This document shows, piece after piece, positions 1 to 7,669 of a stretch of DNA of 64,000 bases. The notes beneath the pieces were generated by a model that worked only from the letters and a program-made list of their open reading frames with translations, had not been told where the DNA came from and made no database searches. This DNA is from Silvimonas soli. Lineage in GTDB: Bacteria > Pseudomonadota > Gammaproteobacteria > Burkholderiales > Chitinibacteraceae. The stretch lies in contig NZ_CP106736.1 of the NCBI RefSeq assembly GCF_030035605.1, forward strand, positions 3,841,001 through 3,905,000. The letters run 5' to 3'. A program made the translations under genes and the position numbers. The stretch's first letter is position 1. Every line of letters begins with the position of its first letter.

Positions 1-489
1 CTGAGCGTGCCCACTTTTCGGCGCTATCTAAACACATTGTCACAACTCGTCCAGGCGGCCGAACAGCATGCGTTGCAAGTGCCGCAGGCCGATCTGCTGG
101 ATGCCCGCCTGGCGCCAGACATGTTGCCGTTTGGCACGCAGGTGGAAATCGCCTGCAATTTTGTGGCTCGCACCTGCCTGCCGTTGGCTGGACACCCGCT
201 GCCACCTTATCCGGTTATGGCGCCGGGCTATGAGGGTTTGCAGTTGCGCGTGGCCGCAGCGCAGGCATTGCTCGATACGCTGACGCCTGCCGAGTTTGAT
301 GCACAGCGAGTCATTTGCGACCAGGCCGGTACCGCACAAGTGCAACTGCCGGCCGCCGCATTTTTGCAGGAATATGCGCTGCCAAATTTCATGTTCCACC
401 TGGTAACCGCATATCTGATCTTGCGTAGCAGGGGAGTGCCGTTGGGCAAGTCGCAGTTTGACGGCTTTCATGCCTATCCGGGTGCTTGA
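1..489 (+). CDS. DUF1993 family protein, 5' end outside the window
   Basis: The frame is open from the first base, and the residues before the first GTG (L-S-V-P-T-F) already look like the conserved start of DUF1993 proteins, so the true start lies left of the window. About 162 residues are visible; the family is usually about 165-175. Seen: an L-D-A-R-L-A-P-D-M block near residue 32, then an alternating helical pattern and a C-terminal L-P-N-F-x-F-H-L-x-T-A-Y-x-I-L-R block, the usual hallmark of the family. These proteins are predicted all-alpha, DinB-like four-helix bundles; the biochemical role is not known. Nothing upstream is visible, so operon membership cannot be judged. It is followed by a gap of about 180 bp with the next gene's promoter. 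Confidence 0.8.
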   Translation: MSVPTFRRYLNTLSQLVQAAEQHALQVPQADLLDARLAPDMLPFGTQVEIACNFVARTCLPLAGHPLPPYPVMAPGYEGLQLRVAAAQALLDTLTPAEFDAQRVICDQAGTAQVQLPAAAFLQEYALPNFMFHLVTAYLILRSRGVPLGKSQFDGFHAYPGA

Positions 490-583
490 ACGGTGTCTCT
501 GCGTATCGATTGAACGGGCAGAACATTGCTCTGCCTGTGGCGCACACCGGCATCTGTTGAGCTAAATACCCATTTGTTTTTTC

Positions 584-612
584 TTGATTGTACCGAACGT
601 TCGGTATATAAC
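584..612 (+). promoter_or_regulatory. Promoter with a perfect palindromic TetR-type operator in its spacer
   Basis: TACCGAACGTTCGGTA (591-606) is a perfect 16-bp palindrome. It fills the spacer between a -35-like TTGATT (584-589) and a -10-like TATAAC (607-612), 17 bp apart. ACCGAACGTTCGGT is the type of site bound by TetR-family repressors (established for NemR- and AcnR-like members). Repression by blocking RNA polymerase is inferred. The regulator gene is not adjacent. Confidence 0.7.
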
Positions 613-666
613 TTGGCACATGGAATCACTTCCGATTCCAGTCCTATCCAGCAGGGAGCCCAGGTT

Positions 667-1302
667 ATGTCTACGCAGCCACAACAACCCATTCGCTTTT
701 ATCGCCATCCTTTGTCTGGCCACTGCCACCGTGTGCAACTGCTGTTGTCCATGCTGCAATTGCCGTATGAAGTAATTGAGGTCGATCTGGCGCATGGCGA
801 GCATAAAAGCCCGGCGTTCCTGAAGTTGAATCCGTTCGGTTTGCTGCCGGTAATCGATGATGGCGGCACGGTGGTGGCGGATTCTGCCGCCATTCTGGTT
901 TATCTGAACCAACGCTATGGCTCGACCCGATATTTGCCTGAATCTCCGGCAGGGCAGGCTGCGGTACAACGTTGGCTGGCCATTGCTGCCGGACCGTTGA
1001 CTGCCGGACCTGCCACAGCGCGCATCGCTAACGTGTTTGGCAAACCGCTGGATAAACAGCAGGCGATCCTGTCAGCGCACGAATTATTCAAGGTGATTGA
1101 AGGCTGGCTGACCGAGCGCGACTTCCTTGCCGCCGACCACGAAACGCTGGCCGATATCGCGCTGTACGCCTATGTGGCACATGCGCCGGAAGGGGATATA
1201 TCGCTGGAGCCATATCCACATATCCGCGCCTGGCTAAATCGCATTGAGGCATTACCAGGCTTTGTGCCCATGCAACGCACAGCAGTTGGCCTGGCGGCCT
1301 GA
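667..1302 (+). CDS. Glutathione S-transferase family protein
   Basis: Predicted cytosolic GST of 211 residues. The N-terminal thioredoxin-like domain (about 8-85) has the family pattern: F-Y-x-H-P-L-S-G-H near the glutathione site, the cis-proline segment F-G-L-L-P-V-I-D and V-A-D-S-A-A-I binding the gamma-glutamyl part. The all-helical C-terminal domain (about 95-205) carries the usual D-F-x-A-A-D-x-x-x-L-A-D-I motif. The frame is open from 526, but the ATG at 667 starts the homologous part and has AGGGAG (653-658) 8 bases upstream. The gene lies directly behind the palindromic promoter and 40 bp before a flavin-binding protein gene, so the pair is probably one operon responding to an electrophile or oxidant. 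The substrate is unknown. Confidence 0.88.
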   Translation: MSTQPQQPIRFYRHPLSGHCHRVQLLLSMLQLPYEVIEVDLAHGEHKSPAFLKLNPFGLLPVIDDGGTVVADSAAILVYLNQRYGSTRYLPESPAGQAAVQRWLAIAAGPLTAGPATARIANVFGKPLDKQQAILSAHELFKVIEGWLTERDFLAADHETLADIALYAYVAHAPEGDISLEPYPHIRAWLNRIEALPGFVPMQRTAVGLAA

Positions 1303-1342
1303 AACGGCAGATGTCTAGAGATCGCAGACTAGGGGTATGAGC

Positions 1343-2305
1343 ATGGCTGAGCTTGATCCAGGTTGGCAGCACGATGAATCACCTTTTCACAGCGTGTCGC
1401 GGCAGATTCAGGCGCGCTTGGGGATGGGCGACAAAATGGCGCAGATTGGCCAGCGCACCATTCGTGGTTTTTTGCCGCAGCAGCATCGAGACTTCTACCC
1501 TCAGTTGCCGTTCTTGCTGGTGGGGAGTGTGGATGGGGCAGGCCAGCCATGGGCTTCTATCGTGTGCGGGCAACCTGGCTTTCTGACTACGCCTACCTCA
1601 GAACAGTTATCGATCAGTGCCCGGCCATTGGCAGGTGATTTACTGATGGAAAACCTCCATCTGAATGCACCGTTGGGTGTGCTGGGGATTGAGTTGCCAA
1701 CACGGCGGCGTAATCGCTTGAATGGCAAGGTGTCGGTACTGGACGAACATGGTTTTGCCATTGCCGTGGATCAGGCTTTTGGCAATTGTCCCAAGTACAT
1801 TCAAAGCCGGGAACCGACATTCATCGCACCAGCAGACCTGCATCCTGGCTTGCCTGTTCTGGCCGATCAGCTGGATGCAAAGAGCCGCGCCATCATTACC
1901 AGTGCCGATACGCTATTCATTGCCACCAGTTGCCTCATCGCCCCGGAAAGTGAACGACGGTGGCAGGGCGTGGATATCTCGCATCGTGGCGGGAAACCAG
2001 GCTTTGTGGCGATCAATGACGATGGCTCGCTGACCTTGCCCGATTACCTGGGTAATTTTCATTTCCGCACGCTCGGCAATATCCAGCTGGAGCCGCGCGC
2101 GGGTTTATTGTTTGTGGATTTTGAAACCGGCGATATCTTGCAGGTGGCGGTACGCGGATCGATTATCTGGGATGGTCCGCGCCTGGATTCGTTTGCCGGA
2201 GCCCAACGACTGGTGGATTTGCAGGTGACGCAGACGCGGCTTTTGCCCGGCGCATTGCCGCTGCGATTTACCCCGCCGCAATATTCGCCCGTGCTACCGG
2301 TCTGA
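1343..2305 (+). CDS. Pyridoxamine 5'-phosphate oxidase-related flavin-nucleotide-binding protein
   Basis: About 320 residues of the COG3576 type: a split-barrel FMN-binding fold related to PNPOx rather than the true pyridoxal biosynthesis enzyme. Seen: a long N-terminal lead (H-x-G-E-type region replaced by H-D-E-S-P-F-H), then L-P-F-L-L-V-G-S-V-D-x-x-G-Q-P-W-A-S near residue 60, and the conserved N-C-P-K-Y-I-Q-S-R motif near residue 145, strongly diagnostic of this subfamily. In many genomes this module is fused to an oxidoreductase domain; here it stands alone. Start choice: AGGGG at 1331-1335 is well spaced for the ATG at 1343 and too close for 1337. Probably co-transcribed with the GST gene 40 bp upstream. 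Physiological role unknown. Confidence 0.8.
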   Translation: MAELDPGWQHDESPFHSVSRQIQARLGMGDKMAQIGQRTIRGFLPQQHRDFYPQLPFLLVGSVDGAGQPWASIVCGQPGFLTTPTSEQLSISARPLAGDLLMENLHLNAPLGVLGIELPTRRRNRLNGKVSVLDEHGFAIAVDQAFGNCPKYIQSREPTFIAPADLHPGLPVLADQLDAKSRAIITSADTLFIATSCLIAPESERRWQGVDISHRGGKPGFVAINDDGSLTLPDYLGNFHFRTLGNIQLEPRAGLLFVDFETGDILQVAVRGSIIWDGPRLDSFAGAQRLVDLQVTQTRLLPGALPLRFTPPQYSPVLPV

Positions 2306-2374
2306 AACGGTTCAAAGGTGGGCCGTTTTTAGGTACAGTCCACGCTCTCGTTTCACGCTGCAGCAGGTAGCCCC

Positions 2375-3388
2375 ATGTCCACGCCTCCCAATACCATTCG
2401 TAATCTGGTCGTCCATAAACTCGTCAAAGACGCGAATGGCCCGGCCAGCGTGGCCTTGCGCCAGTCCGAGCAAGCCATTACCCCCGCCGCGCAGCGGTTG
2501 GTGGACCATCTGTGTCAGCAATATGTGGCGCGGCTGGGCAAAGGTTTTGGCAAGTTTGAAGAAGATGAAGTGAGCTTTCCGGTGCCGCGCCTGGTGCGCC
2601 AGCATGTGCAGGAACAAGCCATCGACTTCATCACACTGACCGGCCAGATGATGCAGCACCTGCAACTGCGCGCCGAGCAAGAAGCGCTGGCCACGGGTGG
2701 CTACGTGTTGTTTGCGCGCGCGCAGGGTGAAGAGAATGACTTTCTGCTGGTGGCTTTGGTGACTGAAGTGGTCGGCACCGCCATCAACGACGGCATGGAA
2801 ATTCTGGATTCCGTCCATCTGGATATGAACAATCTGCGCGTGGCGGGCAAGGTGGATCTGACTGCGTGGCAAAAAGGCGAAGATCGCTATCTGAGCTTTT
2901 TGAAAGGGCGGGGCGATGTGGCCGCGTACTTCAAACTGTTCCTCGGTTGTAACGACGTGGTGACCGCACTCAAAGAAACCCAGAAGCTGGTGCAAGGGCT
3001 GGAAAACTTTGTGGCCAAGACGCAACTGGGCCACGAAGCACGCGATGTGCTGTTTGAACGCGCACACGGCTACCTGGATGAACTGGGTGACGACAGCCGC
3101 CCGGTGAGTCTGGACGAAGTCGCCGCCCGCGTTTGGCCAGACGCCCCAGCGCAAATGCGCGAAGCGCTGGCGGATGAAAGCCTGGATCTGAATGGCGGCT
3201 TTGTGCCGGATCGTCGCGCCATCAAGCCGCTGATGCGTTTCAAAACTACTGCGCCGGGCTGGAAGCTGGAATTTGATCGCGGCGCCATCCGCACGGGCGA
3301 CGTGATCTACAACAAGAGCAATGACACTATCGTGCTCTACAACGTGCCAGAACAACTGCGTCGCGATTTGCTGGGTGATAACGAATAA
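2375..3388 (+). CDS. yejK: Nucleoid-associated protein YejK (NdpA family)
   Basis: 337 residues, the normal length for YejK/NdpA (about 335). The N-terminus I-R-N-L-V-V-H-K-L is the typical start, and the whole protein fits the 37-kDa nucleoid-associated family, including a C-terminal block around F-K-T-T-A-P-G-W-K-L-E-F-D. Members coat the nucleoid; the precise role is unsettled. Transcribed alone, and ends at a strong hairpin terminator shared with dps from the other side. The ATG at 2375 is the only sensible start. Confidence 0.92.
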   Translation: MSTPPNTIRNLVVHKLVKDANGPASVALRQSEQAITPAAQRLVDHLCQQYVARLGKGFGKFEEDEVSFPVPRLVRQHVQEQAIDFITLTGQMMQHLQLRAEQEALATGGYVLFARAQGEENDFLLVALVTEVVGTAINDGMEILDSVHLDMNNLRVAGKVDLTAWQKGEDRYLSFLKGRGDVAAYFKLFLGCNDVVTALKETQKLVQGLENFVAKTQLGHEARDVLFERAHGYLDELGDDSRPVSLDEVAARVWPDAPAQMREALADESLDLNGGFVPDRRAIKPLMRFKTTAPGWKLEFDRGAIRTGDVIYNKSNDTIVLYNVPEQLRRDLLGDNE

Positions 3389-3413
3389 TCACCGGTTTTG
3401 CCAGATGATAAAG

Positions 3414-3443
3414 AAAAAGCCCGCACGAATTGCGGGCTTTTTT
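3414..3443. terminator. Bidirectional Rho-independent terminator between yejK and dps
   Basis: AAAGCCCGCA - CGAAT - TGCGGGCTTT (3416-3440) is a perfect 10-bp stem with a T run on the plus side and an A run on the other, so it can end both convergent genes. Confidence 0.93.
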
Positions 3444-3460
3444 CTTGGCTAACGGCTGGC

Positions 3461-3928
3461 TTATTGCAGCAACGAGCGCAACATCCAGGCGGTTTTCTCA
3501 TGCAACTGCAGGCGCTGAGTCAACAGATCATCCGTAGCCTGATCGTTCACCGCGCCCACGGTATCAATCAAACCGCGCGCAGTGCGCACCACCGTTTCCT
3601 GGTCCTTGAGCAAAATGCGGATCATCTCTGTGGCTTCCGGTGTGCCTTCCGTTGGCGTAATGCTGGTCAGCTTGGCAAAGGCCGCGTAGGTGCCAGGAGC
3701 CGGAAAACCCAGCGCGCGAATACGTTCGGCGATCAAATCCACCGCCAACGCCAATTCGGTGTACTGGCCCTCGAACATCAAATGCAGCGTGTTGAACATC
3801 GGCCCGGTGACGTTCCAGTGAAAATTGTGCGTTTGCAGATACAGCGTGTAGGTGTCCGCCAGCAACCGGGACAAACCTTCAGCAATCGTCTTGCGGTCTT
3901 TCTCGGGAATACCCAGATGAATGTCCAT
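3461..3928 (-). CDS. dps: Dps/starvation-inducible DNA-protecting ferritin-like protein
   Basis: 155 residues, typical of Dps. The ferroxidase-site signature is visible: T-H-N-F-H-W-N-V-T-G near residue 35 and M-F-E-x-Q-Y-T-E-L-A-x-A-V-D-x-I-A-E-R-I-R-x-L-G around 55-80, which supply the His, Asp and Glu ligands at the dimer interface. Dps forms a dodecamer that oxidises Fe(II) with peroxide and shields DNA. The frame is open to 4039 but the ATG at 3928 has AGGAGATC upstream and begins the homologous part. Possible peroxide control is suggested by an OxyR-like half site about 115 bp upstream. Confidence 0.93.
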   Translation of the reverse strand: MDIHLGIPEKDRKTIAEGLSRLLADTYTLYLQTHNFHWNVTGPMFNTLHLMFEGQYTELALAVDLIAERIRALGFPAPGTYAAFAKLTSITPTEGTPEATEMIRILLKDQETVVRTARGLIDTVGAVNDQATDDLLTQRLQLHEKTAWMLRSLLQ

Positions 3929-4043
3929 TTTGATCTCCTGTTGATGCGGTTGAATGGCTGAACCGGGAGGAAGCCGGCTCGATATGTGTTTATTATTGGC
4001 TTGGTGCGCGCATTGGGGAAATGAAAAATTCCCGACCAAGCCA

Positions 4044-4058
4044 ATAGAACTGGGCTAT
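4044..4058. promoter_or_regulatory. OxyR-like half site upstream of dps
   Basis: ATAG-N7-CTAT (4044-4058), inside the inverted repeat CAATAG-N7-CTATTG (4042-4060). Spacing and bases match one half of the OxyR consensus. The second half is not recognisable, so this is tentative. dps is a known OxyR target in enterobacteria. Confidence 0.35.
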
Positions 4059-4137
4059 TGCAAGCCAGTTTGCACAGTCACGGGAACACTTACGAAAAAA
4101 ATGCTTGCAGCATTGGGGGAAGCTGGTTAAGAATACG

Positions 4138-4153
4138 TAGAACGATTGTTCTA
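4138..4153. promoter_or_regulatory. Palindrome TAGAAC-N4-GTTCTA just before a small gene
   Basis: Perfect 6-bp arms with a 4-bp spacer, 15 bp before the ATG at 4169 and directly in front of its ribosome-binding site. It may be an operator. GAAC-N4-GTTC resembles the LexA box of Gram-positives, not the CTGT-N8-ACAG box usual in Betaproteobacteria. Confidence 0.4.
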
Positions 4154-4168
4154 TATGAGGACTGAGCC

Positions 4169-4432
4169 ATGCAAACCCGTACCCGTTTTCGTATGACCGA
4201 CTCTGCCACCATCCACAAACAAGTGCTGCGTGTGCCAGCCGCCATTATTGAACATCTGGTCCAACAAGCAAGGGAAGATGCGGCTTTCGGCATCCGCTGG
4301 CTGCATTATGCTGACTTGGCCGCCATGGATTCATCGCTTCACGCCGATGGTGAGCGCCTCTTGGGCATGTTTGTGCGCATGGACGACGATGGCATGGTGG
4401 TCGACATCGGTATGCGCAAACGCCTGCACTAA
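4169..4432 (+). CDS. Small protein of unknown function (87 aa)
   Basis: Not recognised. 87 residues, no signal peptide or membrane segment, fairly charged, with R-V-P-A-A-I-I-E-H-L-V-Q-Q-A-R-E-D (about 22-38) likely a helix and a C-terminal M-D-D-D-G-M-V-V-D-I-G strand-turn-strand. Support for coding: a clear GAGG ribosome-binding site 8 bases before the ATG, codon use like the neighbours, and no better frame in this stretch. It stands alone between dps and a tetR-type gene and has a palindrome immediately upstream, so it may have its own regulator. Confidence 0.6.
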   Translation: MQTRTRFRMTDSATIHKQVLRVPAAIIEHLVQQAREDAAFGIRWLHYADLAAMDSSLHADGERLLGMFVRMDDDGMVVDIGMRKRLH

Positions 4433-4480
4433 GCGCCGCGCATATTGCTCATTATTAGCGATATCGTCTGACGTCAGTGT

Positions 4481-5110
4481 TTATGCGTCCGCGTTGGCTG
4501 GCGTGGCAATCAGGCCGTCCCAGGCGCCCATAGCGGCTTCGGCGATAGCTTGTAACAATGCACGGCTGGCGCCGTCGCGGGCCTGAATCGACATGCCGTT
4601 GCGCACGCTGCCATAAAACGCGGCCATTTTTTCGACGTCGGCACAGGCCGGAATATCACCCTCGGCGACTGCCCGCGCCAGGCGTTGCTGCAAGATATCC
4701 AGCGAGTGTTTGCGCCGCTCGCTCATGTATTGCCAGACGCTGGCATTCTCCGGCGTACAGTTTGTCGCCGCCAGCAACACCATGCAGCCTGCCGGTTTGT
4801 CTGGATCAGAAAAACACGTGGCGCTGGTCTGTAGCATGTTGGATATCGCCGTGCGCACGTGTGGCGAGCTTTCCAGCGCGGCCTGGATTTCCGCCCCTTC
4901 CTGCAAGTCGTACTGATCCACCGCTTCTTTGAACAGTGCCTCTTTCGAGCCGAAGGTGGCGTACAGGCTGGGCGAGTTGATGCCCATGGCCTCGGTCAGG
5001 TGCGCCAGCGACGACCCTTCGTAGCCATTGCGCCAGAACACGTCCATTGCCTTGGTTAATGCCTGTTCACGATCAAAACAACGCGGTCGGCCTCTTTCTG
5101 CCATTTCCAT
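4481..5110 (-). CDS. TetR/AcrR family transcriptional regulator
   Basis: 209 residues. N-terminal helix-turn-helix (about 10-58): G-R-P-R-x-F-D-R-E-Q-A-L, then S-S-L-A-H-L-T-E-A-M-G-I-N-S-P-S-L-Y-A-T-F-G-S-K-type recognition segment. The C-terminal ligand domain resembles the TetR_C members that control DHA2 pumps and contains P-A-G-C-M-V-L-L-A-A near residue 107. Divergent from a 14-TM MFS transporter; two similar imperfect palindromes lie between them. It very likely represses the transporter and itself. Inducer unknown. Confidence 0.9.
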   Translation of the reverse strand: MEMAERGRPRCFDREQALTKAMDVFWRNGYEGSSLAHLTEAMGINSPSLYATFGSKEALFKEAVDQYDLQEGAEIQAALESSPHVRTAISNMLQTSATCFSDPDKPAGCMVLLAATNCTPENASVWQYMSERRKHSLDILQQRLARAVAEGDIPACADVEKMAAFYGSVRNGMSIQARDGASRALLQAIAEAAMGAWDGLIATPANADA

Positions 5111-5121
5111 TCATCCTGAAT

Positions 5122-5139
5122 TTGTATCGATCAATACAA
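5122..5139. promoter_or_regulatory. Operator copy 1 between tetR and MFS genes
   Basis: TTGTAT-CGATCA-ATACAA: 6-bp inverted arms. The same frame recurs 57 bp away. Lies 12 bp upstream of the regulator start, near a TTGACA (5147-5152) that could be the -35 of the transporter promoter. Confidence 0.6.
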
Positions 5140-5178
5140 AAATTGATTGACAGGGGCATTTGTAATCTTCAATCATAT

Positions 5179-5196
5179 TTGTGTCGATCACTACAA
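5179..5196. promoter_or_regulatory. Operator copy 2 between tetR and MFS genes
   Basis: TTGTGT-CGATCA-CTACAA shares TTGT-N-TCGATCA-N-TACAA with copy 1, so both are probably bound by the adjacent TetR-family protein. Confidence 0.58.
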
Positions 5197-5282
5197 AAAT
5201 ATGACGCCGATGGTACCGGCTTTCAATCCTGCTGGTAAAACCACCAGACCATCGGCTTGATGCCCATTTCCAGGAGAACTAC

Positions 5283-6839
5283 ATGGATCAGACCGCACAA
5301 CATCCCCACGGCAAATGGCTGGTACTTGCCGCCGTTTGCTTGGCGGGAATGATGATGCCGCTGGCGTTTACCGCCCCCGGCATCGCCATTCCCGCCATCA
5401 GTCACGACCTGGGTGGCAGCGCGCTGGCGCTGGCCTGGGTGGTGAATGGTTTTATTCTGGCCTTCGGCAGCGCGGTGATGGCTGCCGGAGCACTGGCAGA
5501 CCGTTTTGGTCGCAAACGCATGTTCACCATTGGCGTGATCGCCTTTGGTTTGATCTCGTTGGCGCAGGTGTTTGTGCCTGATCTGCTCACGCTCAATATT
5601 TTGCGAGCGCTGCAGGGCATGGCGGCAGCGATGGCGATGGCGGGTGGTTCGGCCTCGCTGGCCCACGAGTTCGATGGCACGGCGCGCACGCATGCCTATT
5701 CGCTGCTGGGCACCAGCTTTGGTACCGGGTTGGCCATCGGGCCGTTGTGGTCCGGTTTTGTGATCGAGCATTTTGGCTGGCGTTCGATCTTTCTGACTTG
5801 CGTGGTGCTTAGCGTAATGGTGCTGATCTTTGGTGTGCCGCGCATGCGTGAATCGCGTGACCCGCAAGCCAAGGGCGTGGATATTTGGGGCACCATCACT
5901 TTCACCGCCACCTTGTTGTTGCTGACGCTAGGCATTTTGCAGGGGCCGCAAAGTGGCTGGGCTAGCTTGCCCACACTGGCGATGCTGGTTGGGTCTGCCA
6001 TCGCTTTGGCAATCTTCATCCAGGTCGAACGTACTCATCCGCGCTCGATGCTTGATTTGCAGTTGTTCCGCAACTGGCGCTTTATTGGCGCGCAGGCATT
6101 GCCATCGGGCACCGCATTCAGCTTTGTGGTGCCACTGGTGATTCTGCCAATCCGCTTTATCGGTATCGAAGGCTACGACCCGGTCCATGCCGGGATGATG
6201 ATGGTGCCGCTGTCTTTGCCCATGCTCATCGTGCCGCTGCTGGCGGCGTTGTCTACCCGGTGGATCGCTGCCAGTACCTTGTGCCTGATCGGCTTTGTGA
6301 TCTCCTCCGTGGGGCTGTTGTGGCTGGGCACCGTGCCACCTGGCGCAGCGCAAACGGACTTCGTCTGGCCGATGTTGCTGATTGGCGTGGGCGCCAGCTT
6401 GCCTTGGGGTCTAATGGATGACCTGGCCATCAGCGTTGTCGCCAAAGAACGTGCAGGGATGGCGGCGGGTTTCTTTGCCACCGTGCGGCTGGCAAGTGAA
6501 TCGCTGGCACTGGCGATCGTGGCTGCAGTGCTGGCGGGTTTGTTGCAGGTGATCATGCTGCGCGAACTCGGTAGCAATGTCCCGGCTGTAGCTTTGGGCA
6601 ATGCACTGGCAGCGGGCGATCTGGCTCAAGCCCATGGCCTGCTGCCACAAACCAGCCATGCGACTTGGCTACATGTTTACGGCTCGGCCTTCCAGACTAT
6701 GACGTTCTTGCTCGCCGGACTGACTTTGGCAACGGGTTTATTGGCGTTCTTTACACTGCGCCGGGCCCCGGCGCGGCAAGCGGAGCCGGTCCTGGTGCCG
6801 GTAACAATAGCCGCGCAATCGGGCAGTTGCCCGCAGTGA
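5283..6839 (+). CDS. DHA2-family MFS drug:proton antiporter (14 TM)
   Basis: 518 residues, about 14 hydrophobic segments, the EmrB/QacA (DHA2) type. Seen: motif A-like L-A-D-R-F-G-R-K-R after TM2 (about 72-80), and motif C-like G-T-S-F-G-T-G-L-A-I-G-P in TM5 (about 142-153), the antiporter signature. AGGAGA lies 7 bases before the ATG. Inner-membrane efflux of an unknown compound is inferred; no membrane-fusion partner is adjacent, so export to the periplasm is likely. Controlled by the divergent TetR protein through the two operators. Confidence 0.9.
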   Translation: MDQTAQHPHGKWLVLAAVCLAGMMMPLAFTAPGIAIPAISHDLGGSALALAWVVNGFILAFGSAVMAAGALADRFGRKRMFTIGVIAFGLISLAQVFVPDLLTLNILRALQGMAAAMAMAGGSASLAHEFDGTARTHAYSLLGTSFGTGLAIGPLWSGFVIEHFGWRSIFLTCVVLSVMVLIFGVPRMRESRDPQAKGVDIWGTITFTATLLLLTLGILQGPQSGWASLPTLAMLVGSAIALAIFIQVERTHPRSMLDLQLFRNWRFIGAQALPSGTAFSFVVPLVILPIRFIGIEGYDPVHAGMMMVPLSLPMLIVPLLAALSTRWIAASTLCLIGFVISSVGLLWLGTVPPGAAQTDFVWPMLLIGVGASLPWGLMDDLAISVVAKERAGMAAGFFATVRLASESLALAIVAAVLAGLLQVIMLRELGSNVPAVALGNALAAGDLAQAHGLLPQTSHATWLHVYGSAFQTMTFLLAGLTLATGLLAFFTLRRAPARQAEPVLVPVTIAAQSGSCPQ

Positions 6840-6904
6840 GCGGCACTTGAGGGGGAGCGGCAACAACTGCCCCGAACCTGGACGCTGCCGGGGACCCCAT
6901 TTGC

Positions 6905-7552
6905 CTACCTGATCGCCCGGCGGCCTTTGATTAATCGCCACACACTGCTTACCACCAGCGCGCCGACTCCCAGTGCCACACCCAGCAGCACAATTGAACT
7001 CATGTGGTCGCGTATCAGCGGCACGTTGCCAAAGAAGTATCCGCCGACCACCAGTACGCCCACCCACAACGCCGCACCCAGCGTCACGAACCACAGAAAA
7101 CGCGCGAACGTCATGGCAGATAAGCCACCGACGAAGGGAGCCAGCGTGCGGATCACGGCAATAAAAGGGGAGAGCAGAAAAGTCATGCCGCCGCGCTGCT
7201 CGTAAAACGCATGGGTTTTCTGCAACGCGTTGCGATCCAGCCAGCGGTGTTCTTTGGCCAGTACGCGCTGGCCGATGCCGCGTGCGATCCAATAATTGAC
7301 GACACTGCCCCCCACAGTGGCCACAAACAATAGCGGGATTAGCATCCAAATATTGATCGCCCCGCGCGCGCAGAACGCGCCGCAGATAAACAGCAGCGGA
7401 TCGCCGGGCAGAAAGAACAGCGGCAAAAAGGCGATCTCGCAGAACACGATGGCGAACAACATGACATAAACGGTGGTGCCGTACTGCGCAATCAGACCGC
7501 CCAGATGCTGATCAAAATGCAAACTCAGTTGCAGCAGTTGCGTCCAGTCCAT
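6905..7552 (-). CDS. DedA family membrane protein
   Basis: 215 residues from the ATG at 7552, matching DedA/YqjA-type proteins (about 200-220); the frame extends to 7636 but the extra N-terminus has no family character. Conserved features: F-C-E-I-A-F-L-P-L-F-F-L-P-G-D-P-L-L-F near residue 38 (membrane-embedded acidic residue and re-entrant loop), G-x-x-x-N-Y-W-I-A-R, and F-I-A-V-I-R-T-L-A-P-F-V-G-G, which carries the functional arginine. DedA proteins are inner-membrane lipid-flippase/transport-related proteins needed for membrane homeostasis. Stands alone, convergent with the MFS gene. Confidence 0.88.
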   Translation of the reverse strand: MDWTQLLQLSLHFDQHLGGLIAQYGTTVYVMLFAIVFCEIAFLPLFFLPGDPLLFICGAFCARGAINIWMLIPLLFVATVGGSVVNYWIARGIGQRVLAKEHRWLDRNALQKTHAFYEQRGGMTFLLSPFIAVIRTLAPFVGGLSAMTFARFLWFVTLGAALWVGVLVVGGYFFGNVPLIRDHMSSIVLLGVALGVGALVVSSVWRLIKGRRAIR

Positions 7553-7669
7553 GGGCTTTTCGGCTAATAAAAGATCATTGGATATTAGCCTGCATTTCAG
7601 TTGTGACGGGATATAAAGCCGGTACATAATGGTCAAGCGTATTACCCTAACTTGCCAAGGTCAGCCAGC

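Noticed and set aside
2312..3355. Long minus-strand open frame opposite yejK
   Set aside because: Antisense shadow of a clearly coding gene in GC-rich DNA; His/Gln-rich translation without family character.
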